DNA of 64,000 nucleotides, taken from Chitinophaga rhizophila (GTDB lineage Bacteria > Bacteroidota > Bacteroidia > Chitinophagales > Chitinophagaceae). This document shows, in pieces, positions 1-8,939 of this stretch. A program made the position numbers and the translations under genes. Numbering within the stretch: position 1 is the stretch's first letter; each line of letters opens with the position of its first letter. Below the pieces are notes generated by a model. The model saw only the letters and a program-made list of their open reading frames with translations. It ran no database searches and was not told the origin of the DNA. The stretch spans positions 248,001 to 312,000 of the forward strand of contig NZ_JAICCF010000001.1 of assembly GCF_019492185.1 (NCBI RefSeq), written 5' to 3'.

Positions 1-2390
1 GAATTGTTGAAAGTTACATTGATGGTCACATAGTCTGTCTTCAGACAATTTTTACCTGTTACAGTTGTAACCGTATAGGTCGTGGTTTCCTGCGGAATAG
101 CGATAGGATTTGCACAATCTGTGCAACTAAGTCCTGATACAGGAGACCAGGTATAATCAACTGCATTCAGCGCATGCAACTGGACCGACTGTCCGATATT
201 AATGGAAGTGTCATTATTAGTGATATATACCGGCGGTAGCGTCAGATTATCCAGCATAATCACTTCTTCCGCTCGACAATTACGCTGATCTGTCACGACC
301 AGTTGATAGGTACCCGCTACTAAATTGCTGGTATCCTGATCGCCGGGAATGCCGTTCCAGGCGTATCTGTATGGAGGTATACCCCCACTGACAGTTGCGG
401 CAATCTGGCCGTCTGACGCACTACAGTGTTCGTCCGCCTTCGTATAAGCCAATGTTAACACAGGAGGAGTTGTAATGGTAACGGGTATATCTATTTTACA
501 GGAAGCGTTCCTGACACTTACAATATAATCGCCAGCAGCCAGGTTATTAAAAGAAGGACTTGCCTGATAGTTACGGCCATTCAGGGCATATTGAAGGGGT
601 GCAACACCTTCCGTAACGGTAACATTGATAGTGCCGTCGGCAATTCCTCCGCAACTGGGTGGTACTGCAGCAGCCGTAGCTGCCAGCATCTTAGTCGCAT
701 CTCTTTTCACCTCTGCAATCCTTGATACGGAGCAACCCGAATTATCTTCCACCCTGATTGTATACATTCCTGCCATCAGGTTGTCAAATACGTTGTTGTT
801 ACCGTTACTGGTCCCTCCGATGTGATAGGTATAAGGAGGTGTGCCTCCGGTAATATTTACCTGTACCCGGCCCTGCGGAGTATTACAGGTAATATCAGTA
901 ATACTGACTGTCATGTTCAGTACCTGCGATACCGCTACGTTTACATTGTCAGTCGCCGTACAACCTCCATTGCTGACAGTCACCTGGTAGTTGCCGGGCG
1001 CATTAGCCGAGATGGTGCGCGTGCGGGCCCCTGTATTCCACAGATAACTACTGAAACCAGGACCTGCATCCAGTTCAGCGGAAGTTCCTTCACAAAGGGT
1101 CCTGTCGGGCCCCAGATTGACCGTAGGAGGATTCAGTACCACCACTGTTTTGCAGTAGGTGGTTTGCGTAGCCGAAGACTCGTTCATGAGCAGGTTGATA
1201 TTATAAATACCTGGCTGACCGTAAGAAATATCCGGCGGATTGCGTAGCGAGGAGGAGGCAATACTTGAAGAATTACAACTATTGAAAACAAACCGTGACA
1301 GCCTGTGTCCGGTAGCATTTGTAATAAAAGCATACAGGTCGTTTCCTTCCCTGAAGATGGTTGAAATAGAGTGGGGAAAGCTAAAGCCGCCGCCCGAGTT
1401 AATCTGCGTTGAAGTGAAATTGCTGGTGATCCCTCCGGAGAAATCAATCCGGATCAGGTCAGATGCACCAGCGCTTACCACGAGGCCAAAGATCTTACCA
1501 CAATCTCTGATGATAGAAAGGTCTCTGGGCTTACTGATGACGCCACCGCCACCGCCTAGATTTACACCTGTAGGCGTATTTGTCAGAGAATTTCCAAAAT
1601 CCAGCCGGGATATGCTATTAGATGTTTCATTCGTTACAAACACGTACCAATTACCGTTTTCCTGGGTGGCAAAGATACCCGTTGGATGACTGAGGTCGCC
1701 CACATTTCCAAGGTTCACGGCTGTAGGGGTATTAGACACAGAATTACCGAAATTAAAGCGGGTGATGCTATTGCTAAGTAGATTGACAGTAAAGCCATAC
1801 CAGTTACCGCCTTCCTGGGTGATATACAGATCATGCGGATAGTCCATGTTACCAAGATTGCCCCAGTTCACCGAGACAGGCGGTGCGTTCGCCAGACTGT
1901 TTCCGAAACTGATGCGTACAATGCGTGGCGCTATCTCGCTGGTTCCCCCAACTATTATGACATGCCATCCGTTGAAATCCTGTACTACCTGCACTCCTTC
2001 CGTATGATTGGGGATCAATCCGCCCATGCTACCCAGGTTATCAACGATGGGTGTATTGAGGTAACTGGTACCGAAACTATATCTGACCAGCTCTCCTATA
2101 TTATTGGTAATAAATGCGTAATAATTAGCGCCATCTTTAGCCATGGCGAGGAAAGTAGGTGTACGCAACGCACCACCGATGTTAGTCAGGTTAGTGACAG
2201 CCGGAGTACTGAACAGACTGCCCGAACAGAAATTCCAGAAATAAGTGGAGCCCCCGGTAGAATTATTTTGTATTTTGAACGTCTGATTTACGCACACAGT
2301 ATCTGGCGTCGTAAAACTCGCGGTTTGGGCGGTTATACGACAACAGAGCAGGGTAAACGATACCAACATAGGCAGAACGCGGGATCTCAT
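1..2390 (-). CDS. Large secreted repeat protein (SprB/PKD-like), 3' end outside window
   Basis: The frame is open from the ATG at 2390 to the left edge, so only about the first 796 residues are visible. It begins with a signal peptide (MRSRVLPMLVSFTLLCC, ending ITAQ). Residues about 35-380 hold repeated blades with phrases such as RFNFGNS, NTPTAVNLGNVG and GNWYGFTVN, suggesting a beta-propeller. From about residue 400 there are Ig-like/SprB-type repeats of about 80 residues (VSNGGCTATDN; ITGGTPPYTYHI; VSGGIPPYRYAWNG), followed by a PKD-like passage (YTWSPVSGLSCTDC). Known family: Bacteroidota cell-surface adhesins and gliding-associated proteins that usually end in a T9SS sorting domain; that end is not visible here. 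It diverges from the gene at 2469 across 78 bp. Surface export by T9SS is inferred. Confidence 0.85.
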   Translation of the reverse strand, partial: MRSRVLPMLVSFTLLCCRITAQTASFTTPDTVCVNQTFKIQNNSTGGSTYFWNFCSGSLFSTPAVTNLTNIGGALRTPTFLAMAKDGANYYAFITNNIGELVRYSFGTSYLNTPIVDNLGSMGGLIPNHTEGVQVVQDFNGWHVIIVGGTSEIAPRIVRISFGNSLANAPPVSVNWGNLGNMDYPHDLYITQEGGNWYGFTVNLLSNSITRFNFGNSVSNTPTAVNLGNVGDLSHPTGIFATQENGNWYVFVTNETSNSISRLDFGNSLTNTPTGVNLGGGGGVISKPRDLSIIRDCGKIFGLVVSAGASDLIRIDFSGGITSNFTSTQINSGGGFSFPHSISTIFREGNDLYAFITNATGHRLSRFVFNSCNSSSIASSSLRNPPDISYGQPGIYNINLLMNESSATQTTYCKTVVVLNPPTVNLGPDRTLCEGTSAELDAGPGFSSYLWNTGARTRTISANAPGNYQVTVSNGGCTATDNVNVAVSQVLNMTVSITDITCNTPQGRVQVNITGGTPPYTYHIGGTSNGNNNVFDNLMAGMYTIRVEDNSGCSVSRIAEVKRDATKMLAATAAAVPPSCGGIADGTINVTVTEGVAPLQYALNGRNYQASPSFNNLAAGDYIVSVRNASCKIDIPVTITTPPVLTLAYTKADEHCSASDGQIAATVSGGIPPYRYAWNGIPGDQDTSNLVAGTYQLVVTDQRNCRAEEVIMLDNLTLPPVYITNNDTSINIGQSVQLHALNAVDYTWSPVSGLSCTDCANPIAIPQETTTYTVTTVTGKNCLKTDYVTINVTFNN

Positions 2391-2468
2391 GGTAGATTTT
2401 GTGCGTGGTTATCTTAATGAATGATGGGTGAAGTTAAATAAAATAGTCGTTTCTAAACCACGATATCT

Positions 2469-2885
2469 ATGCAAAAGGACTACATACTGGAAATGATTGA
2501 AGAACTGGGTCGGGCGTTACGGGCGGTCATCAGTATGAAAAAAACTGAGCCTTTTAAGGCACTTGAGAGCATCCGGACAGTATTTACGGCAACTAAGTTT
2601 AAGTCCAAGGAACAATTTGATCAGTTGACTGTCAATGACCTGGAAGCCTATATTAAAGAGAAGGAGATTGGTCTTCAGACATTGGACACCGTTACAGATT
2701 TGTTGTTTGAAGAAGCTGATATGCTGATGGACGCGGGCAACTATGAACCTTTAGGCCGGCTGACCGCCAAACTGGATTTTCTTCTGGCTTATCTGTCTAA
2801 AAGGGAGAACGAGTTAAAAATTGTGTCTCTTAAACGGGGCGGCCAGCGGAACCGGCTACAGTTTTTGCTGGAGGGTCTTCGTTAA
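2469..2885 (+). CDS. Small cytoplasmic hypothetical protein
   Basis: A 138-residue protein without signal peptide or membrane segment. It is strongly helical and charged. The opening (MQKDYILEMIEELGRALRAV) resembles the start of the small Bacteroidota/Firmicutes family DUF6483, but that link is from memory and tentative. It stands alone on the plus strand, divergent from the large secreted protein and followed by about 1.4 kb of non-coding repeats. Its internal codon use and lack of interruptions support a real gene; no function can be assigned. Confidence 0.7.
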   Translation: MQKDYILEMIEELGRALRAVISMKKTEPFKALESIRTVFTATKFKSKEQFDQLTVNDLEAYIKEKEIGLQTLDTVTDLLFEEADMLMDAGNYEPLGRLTAKLDFLLAYLSKRENELKIVSLKRGGQRNRLQFLLEGLR

Positions 2886-3000
2886 ACCATACACGACATA
2901 CTACCGACTGACGTTTTATTGGCATATTTTCACCCTATACTCCGGACGAACAAAGGACGAACTAGCGGCGAAGAAGCGACGAACTAGCGACGAAGACGTG

Positions 3001-4215
3001 ATGATGTGAAAATAGTATCAGTAGATATACAGGATAGCAGCAGCAGGTGATGTGTGCAGCAGCGCATTGAGACTGCAACGCATTAGCGATGAATACCTAA
3101 TGATCTCAAAATAGGGCAAACGATAGAACTAAATAGCAGAAACCGCTATTGTATGTAGTAACCCACCAAAGTTACAATTCGTTAGCAACCGAGGCCAAAT
3201 GATCTGAAAATAGGGCAAGCGATAAAGCAAAATAGCAGAAACCGCCATGGTATGTAGTAACACAGCAAAGCTACAATTCGTTAGCAACCGAGGCCAAATG
3301 ATCTAAAAATAGGGCAAACGATAAAGCAAAATAGCAGAAGCCGCCATTGTATGTAGTAACCCACCAAAGTTACAATTCGTTAGCAACCGAGGCCAAATGA
3401 TCTGAAAATAGGCTAAATGATAAAACCAAATAGCAGTAGCCGCCATTGTATATAGTAACACAGCAAAGCTACAATTCGTTAACAACCAAGGTCAAATGAT
3501 CTCAAAATAGAGTAAATGATCGAACTGAATAGCAGAAACCGTCAATGAATGTAGTAAAGCACCAAAGCCATAATGATCTCAAAATAGGGCAAACGATAAA
3601 GCAAAATAGCAGAAGCCGCCATTGTATGTAGTAACTCGCCAAAGCTACAATTCGTTAGCAACCAAGACCAAATGATCTAAAAATAGAGTAAATGGTCGAA
3701 CTGAATAGCAGAAACCGTCAATGAGTGTAGTAAAGCACCAAAGCCATAATGATCTCAAAATAGGGCAAACGATAAAGCAAAATAGCAGAAACCGCCATGG
3801 TATGTAATAACACAGCAAAGCTACAATTCGTTAGCAACCAAGGCTAAATGATCTAAAAATAGAGTAAATGGTCGAACTGAATAGCAGAAACCGTCAATGA
3901 ATGTAGGAAAGCACCAAAGCCATAATGATCTCAAAATAGGGCAAACGATAAAGCAAAATAGCAGAAGCCGCCATTGTGTGTAGTAACACAGCAAAGCTAC
4001 AATTCGTTAGCAACCAAGGCCAAATAATCTAAAAAAAGTGTAAACGATAAAACCGGATTGCGGGAACAGGCGGTGTGGGTAATAAAGCTTCATAGCTTTA
4101 ATGCTTTGATAGCAAACACCTGATGGCCTCAAAAAAAGGTCAAATAGTAAACAGGATAGCGGGAATAACCGTTATGAGTAGTAAAGTGGCGAAGACAAGT
4201 CGATACTTGACAACT
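3001..4215. repeat. Tandem array of 99-bp and 77-bp units
   Basis: About 1.2 kb of imperfect direct repeats. Using the landmark aatgatct, units start at 3099, 3198, 3297, 3396, 3495, 3572, 3671, 3748, 3847, 3924 and 4023, so the spacing is 99 four times and then alternates 77 and 99. A degenerate unit precedes (3001, exactly 99 bp upstream) and another follows (about 4121). The 77-bp form lacks a 22-bp piece (around caattcgttagcaacc). Conserved pieces are aaaatagggcaaacgata, aaatagcagaa and gtatgtagtaac. The units are contiguous, with no unique spacers. The 22-bp difference breaks every reading frame, so this is not coding. Confidence 0.9.
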
Positions 4216-4279
4216 GCACGTACCTAGCCTGCCTTCGCCGCATAATCTTTGTTATCTATAAATTAATGACTCTTAACAG

Positions 4280-5830
4280 TTATCGAGTAACCTTAATCAG
4301 TTGTGCTGACAAATCAGGGGTTGGCATTTCTTTATCCAGGGGAAACATAGGACGTTTAATCCGTTTATAAGGCAGCCGTTCCAGGTTTTGGTCTACTCCG
4401 CCAGGCGTCAATGCCAGTATCCAGTCCGCCCGCATAGCATATAGTTCCGGTTCCAGGTAGCCAATCTTTACAACAACGATATCTGATTTACGCGGATTAA
4501 GTCCCAACCTGGTAAAGTCACCCTCTTTATGATAAGGCTTACGCTTTTGGGTAACAATGACGTGCACACTGCCGACTTTTACCACAACTTCAACCACCGC
4601 ATCGCGGTCACCTTTTTCGATAGCTGTGACAGTACCGTTTAATCGTACCGGAGGGGCATAGCGCGCATCAACTTTTGCACCCGCATAACCATCAACATGA
4701 CCGCCTACACCGGCAGCAATCGCTTGCTCAACCAATTCAGGACCAGGAATCGACGCATAGATGAGAGAGGGGCCGTCGGCAGACTGGAACTCTTTACGTG
4801 CCAGGATTTCTGTCAGCGTCCACGTAACGTCTCCGGCACCTCCTGCGGTAGGATTATCTCCTGAATCGCTGATAAAAAACGGATGTTTATTACTGGCAAT
4901 AGCTTTATCCAGGCTACCTTTCAGATCGTCGGTAGGGGCCACGAAAGCGTAATCTTTCCGTACCTCCCAGAAACTTCGGGCAAGTTTTTCGGCGGTGGTT
5001 ACTACTTTCTGCTTATCATCGCCGGTTACCATTACCACCGCATGATTGCGGGGTTCGTCCGCCCAGGCATATCCTACCCAGATGGCAGCGTCCACAATGC
5101 CAGGTTGTGCAGCAGCCGGTGCTACCGCTTTATAGACCGTTTTAGCCGGTTCTATGCGGGTGCTGGTCTTCTCTCCAGGCAGCAGTACCGGGATAGGAAT
5201 CCAGGCTTTATAAGCAGGCTTTCCTTTGCCGCTCTCTAAGCGTTGGAGGAGGTTCACGACAGCGCGTTGTTTTGTTTCCATGGCATCTTCATGAGGAGCC
5301 ATTCTATAACAGGTGATAAGGTCTACATTTTCGGCCAGTCTGCGGGATACATTACCATGCAGATCCATAGATGTAGAAATAATTGTCTTATTACCGATCA
5401 CCTTCCTGATCCGGGTAATAAAGTCTCCCTCCGGATCATCCAATCCTACCACGCTCATGGCCCCATGAAGATCAAGGAATAACCCATCGTAAGGAAGGTG
5501 GCGGCGAAGGGAGTCCAGGGTTTTATTCACCAGTGATTCGTATGCTTCCCGGGTTACCGCGCCTCCTGGTAAGGACTTTCCGACCAGCGCCGGGAACCAG
5601 GTTGCCCTGCTTCTGACAGGTGAATCCACCCCAAAAAAGGGATATGGCTTGAAAACGTCCTGACCGTAACGGGCATGAAAAGCCTCTTCGGTGGTGAGCG
5701 CAGGAGAAAAGGTGCTGGACTCTATACCAAGTCCGCAAATAGCGATACGGGGAAGAACTGTCCTTTGTGCTTGTACATTCCCCCAGACCAACATAACACA
5801 TAATATCAATATCGACAATAAACTTCTCAT
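4280..5830 (-). CDS. M81 family metallopeptidase (MlrC-like), secreted
   Basis: A 516-residue protein with an N-terminal signal peptide (ends NVQAQ). The family is named after microcystinase C (MlrC), a zinc enzyme that cuts linear peptides; most members have unknown substrates. Visible family hallmarks are GIESSTFSP near residue 36, LFLDLHGAMSV with DDPEGD near 120-135, SMDLHGN near 155 and DNPTAGGAGD near 325. The length is typical of the family. It has no operon partner: both flanks are long repeat-rich intergenic regions. The natural substrate cannot be read from the sequence; export to the periplasm or beyond is inferred from the signal peptide. Confidence 0.88.
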   Translation of the reverse strand: MRSLLSILILCVMLVWGNVQAQRTVLPRIAICGLGIESSTFSPALTTEEAFHARYGQDVFKPYPFFGVDSPVRSRATWFPALVGKSLPGGAVTREAYESLVNKTLDSLRRHLPYDGLFLDLHGAMSVVGLDDPEGDFITRIRKVIGNKTIISTSMDLHGNVSRRLAENVDLITCYRMAPHEDAMETKQRAVVNLLQRLESGKGKPAYKAWIPIPVLLPGEKTSTRIEPAKTVYKAVAPAAAQPGIVDAAIWVGYAWADEPRNHAVVMVTGDDKQKVVTTAEKLARSFWEVRKDYAFVAPTDDLKGSLDKAIASNKHPFFISDSGDNPTAGGAGDVTWTLTEILARKEFQSADGPSLIYASIPGPELVEQAIAAGVGGHVDGYAGAKVDARYAPPVRLNGTVTAIEKGDRDAVVEVVVKVGSVHVIVTQKRKPYHKEGDFTRLGLNPRKSDIVVVKIGYLEPELYAMRADWILALTPGGVDQNLERLPYKRIKRPMFPLDKEMPTPDLSAQLIKVTR

Positions 5831-6018
5831 ATATAGATTTTAGCTAACAATGTGACTTGCATTAAAGTAGTCAAATTAGCCAAAAACTAGCGCAGTTCAT
5901 AATACCGGGAACATGTTTACCTGGAGCCTGCATGAAACGCTAGCCATTCTCTGCTTGGCACATGGACTGGCAGATATAGGTAGGCTGCCCGCATATCGCA
6001 ATAAACAATCTGTCATTT

Positions 6019-7052
6019 AGCATATACCTTCCATGGGTAATATCCTATTATTTTAAAAGTACTACTCACAACCGTTATATATCGGCACGAAGATTATATT
6101 GCCAGTGCCGGTATCCCGCAAATGAATTGTATACTCGGGGGTCTTTTATGTTATCACCGGGAGGCGCTAAGTCATTGTATGTAACACAGCGTTAATTGTA
6201 AAAGGAAGTGTATATATCAAGCACTACTAAAAATATATCGTTCAGCGTTCGTGCAGGAGATTGCTACTAGAGTAGATACGGCTATTTTCGGCAACAGATG
6301 GTATGTTGCTCAACGCAATTCCTAGCTAGATGGAATCTATGTATAAACATCTCGGCATCGGTGTACCATGCTTCCGTCACAGCATCAGTATATGTTTCCC
6401 GCCCCAGGTAGCAAGATGCCAACTTAATTCTTCACCTGAAATACTATCATACACAAACATTGCAGCAGCGGCGTACAATATTGTTGTGCGAAAACTAGTA
6501 GGCGGTGTCCGAAACGGAGAGTAAGACGCTAATTCAGCATACACCTTACACGGGTAATACCGTATTACTTTTAAGGTACCGCTCATAACTGTTATATATC
6601 GACACGAAGATTACATTGCCAGTATCGGTACCCTGCAAATGAGTTGTATACTCGGACACCTCTTATGTTATCTCCGGGAGGCGTTAAGTAATTGTATGGA
6701 ACACAGTGTAAATTGTGAAAGAAAGCGTATGTATCATGCACTACTAAAATTATATAATTCAGCGTTCGTGCAGGAGATTGCTATTAGAATAGGTACGGCT
6801 ATTTTCGGCAACAGGCGGCATGTTGCTCACCGGAACGTCTGGTTAGATTAAATCCATACATGAACATCTCAGCATCGGTGTACCCTGCTTCCGTCACAAA
6901 ATTAGTTTATGTTTCCCGCCACAGGTAGTAAGATGCCAACGTGATTCTTAACCTGAAATGCTATCATACACAAACATCTCAGCAGCGGTGTACAATATTG
7001 TTGTGCGAAAACCAGCAGGCGGTTTCCGCAACAGAGAGTAAGATGCTAATAC
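6019..7052. repeat. 517-bp segmental tandem duplication
   Basis: Two adjacent copies, 6019-6535 and 6536-7052, in an intergenic region. Landmarks recur at exactly 517 bp: agcatatacc at 6019 and agcatacacc at 6536; ggcatcggtg at 6354 and agcatcggtg at 6871; ttgtgcgaaa at 6484 and 7001. The copies have diverged by substitutions but kept their length. No long open frame is shared by both copies, so this appears non-coding. Confidence 0.85.
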
Positions 7053-7330
7053 GATTCTCCACATTGAATGATATGATCCACATATATCTCGGCGGCGGCG
7101 TAAAATATTGTTGTGCGAAAACTAGTAGGCGGTGTCCGCAACAGAGAGTAAGATGCCAATACGATTCTCCACATTGAATGATATGATCCACATACATCTC
7201 GGCGGCGGCGTAAAATATTGTTGTGCGAAAACTAGCAGGTAATTTTCATAACGGAGAGCTTACTATTAATAAGGTAATTTACCTTGACTAGCAAGTCACA
7301 CAAGTAACTCAGCAGCGGTGTAAAATACTT
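6354..7330. repeat. 110-bp repeat units nested in the 517-bp duplication
   Basis: The landmark (a/g)gc(a/g)(g/t)cgg(t/c)g recurs at 6871, 6981, 7091, 7201 and 7311, that is every 110 bp, and in the upstream 517-bp copy at 6354 and 6464. Units at 7001-7110 and 7111-7220 are nearly identical (ttgtgcgaaaac, caacagagagtaagatg, ccacattgaatgatatg), while 6891-7000 and 7221-7330 are degenerate but of the same length. No transposase, integrase or RNA gene signature accompanies them. 7331-7507, up to the end of the ATPase gene, shows nothing recognisable. Confidence 0.85.
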
Positions 7331-7507
7331 TGGTCAACAAACAAATACCTTCCTTAAGCGAAAGGCAGTACATTGGTAATGAAGTCAATTATGCTTAATA
7401 AACCAATACAAATTCATCACAGCCTTGACCTTAAACAAATCCCCCCTTATCTTCCTTGTTTGAAGCTCAATTCTATTTCTTTAATAGTACCAATGCGGTA
7501 CGAAATG

Positions 7508-8890
7508 TCATTTGTATATTTTGCCTTCCTTATTAAATTCTCTCACCATTCCCTCCTCCAGATCTACAGCAGACACTGCCCGTATCTCCCCATCGGGCTG
7601 CATATTTTTCAGAAAGCAGTACTGTGCCACATTGATGATTGAAGCGCCTGATATCTCATGCGTAGCGGCTAGTTTCTCAAGTATGCCAGGCCTTTCCATC
7701 ATTTGGTCGGGTAAAATCATCTTCCAGAGTTGCAATCGTTCCGCCTGATTGGGCATTGGGAACTGGATAATGGATTGGAAGCGGCGAGCGAAGGCAGGGT
7801 CAATATTATTCTTAAAATTCGACGCCAGTATAACTAATCCGTTGTAATTCTCTATGCGCTGCAACAGGTAAGCAATCTCCTGATTGGCATATTTGTCATG
7901 TGCGTCGCGTATATTGGTACGCTTTCCAAAGAGCGCGTCCGCCTCGTCGAAGAAGAGTATCCAGTTCTTATGTTCTGCTTTGTCAAAGAGGTTTGACAAA
8001 TTCTTTTCCGTTTCACCTATAAACTTGGAGACAACCAGCGACAGGTCTATACGGTATACATCAAGGTCGTCTTGTGTACCATTTGGATCTTCCGCAGGAT
8101 CACGTTTGCCGAGCAGGCAGGCAGAGAGGGTTTTACCAGTTCCCGGCGGACCATAAAACAGCGCTCTGAAGCCAGGTTTAAGTCGCTTATTGGTCGCGCG
8201 CAGCTTATCTTTCAGTTTCAACCACTTCCTGAGCTCCTGCAACTGATCCATCGTTTGCTGGTTAACTACCAGGTCGGCCCATTCCAATGGTGTGGTAATA
8301 CTTTCAGCCGGGAAGTCGTTACCAAATCTTGGTTTGGCATAAGCTCCGGTCAGGAATAGATCAATAAACTCCTGTGACATCACGATCTTTCCACTCATGG
8401 CAGGATCACCTTCTTCCGGCTTTTCGAGCCAGAGTACCTGTCGCTTGGCAAATATATGCGCCTCATTGAAGTAACGCATTTTTTCAATGCGTGCCGATAG
8501 ATCGGTACCAGCAAGCAGGAAAAGGAAAGTATCACCGGTTGGTAGCAATCCGCGGAACTGTGTCCCTTTTACACAACCAATAAGGGGAAAATCGCCTTTA
8601 TCGACTAGGTATTCATTGATGACATCTTCAAAGAATATAGCGTTAATATGAGGTGCCAATGCCATTATTAACAGCAATTGTGCTTCTTTGTCCAGCTCAT
8701 TGTCCCGGATAAACCTGACAAGGGGAGCATCTTGCCAGGAGTCGCCTGGCGTTACCTCAGGATTGGGTATAACAGGAACAATGTTGTTGTCCGGACTGAA
8801 GTACTGGCCCAGTCGTTTCTTCATCTCGTCCCTTAGCCAGGCTAAATATTCCTGTAGGACGTGTGCATTCTTTGTATTATCGATCGTCAT
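7508..8890 (-). CDS. eCIS AAA+ ATPase (Afp15-like)
   Basis: A 460-residue AAA+ ATPase and the last gene of the eCIS run. Walker A is GPPGTGKT at 247-254, Walker B is ILFFDEAD at 311-318, and an arginine-rich DPAFARRF motif is near 364-371, as expected for the arginine finger/sensor region. The N-terminal 200 residues are a family-specific domain with no catalytic motif. Every Afp-type cluster carries such an ATPase, proposed to act in assembly or cargo loading rather than sheath recycling, since these particles are single-use. It lies 49 bp downstream of the second DUF4157 protein, consistent with a cargo-related role (inference). Confidence 0.93.
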   Translation of the reverse strand: MTIDNTKNAHVLQEYLAWLRDEMKKRLGQYFSPDNNIVPVIPNPEVTPGDSWQDAPLVRFIRDNELDKEAQLLLIMALAPHINAIFFEDVINEYLVDKGDFPLIGCVKGTQFRGLLPTGDTFLFLLAGTDLSARIEKMRYFNEAHIFAKRQVLWLEKPEEGDPAMSGKIVMSQEFIDLFLTGAYAKPRFGNDFPAESITTPLEWADLVVNQQTMDQLQELRKWLKLKDKLRATNKRLKPGFRALFYGPPGTGKTLSACLLGKRDPAEDPNGTQDDLDVYRIDLSLVVSKFIGETEKNLSNLFDKAEHKNWILFFDEADALFGKRTNIRDAHDKYANQEIAYLLQRIENYNGLVILASNFKNNIDPAFARRFQSIIQFPMPNQAERLQLWKMILPDQMMERPGILEKLAATHEISGASIINVAQYCFLKNMQPDGEIRAVSAVDLEEGMVREFNKEGKIYK

Positions 8891-8939
8891 GTATGGGAAG
8901 TGATTATTGCTTCAGAAGGATTCAATCAGCAGCGTGGTA

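Noticed and set aside
3303..3485. Minus-strand 60-residue frame with a 33-residue internal period
   Set aside because: It merely reads through two 99-bp repeat units; the 77-bp units break the frame and there is no start context or conserved composition.
3001..4215. CRISPR array
   Set aside because: Units are contiguous and diverged along their whole length, with no unique spacers, no short palindromic repeat and no cas genes nearby.
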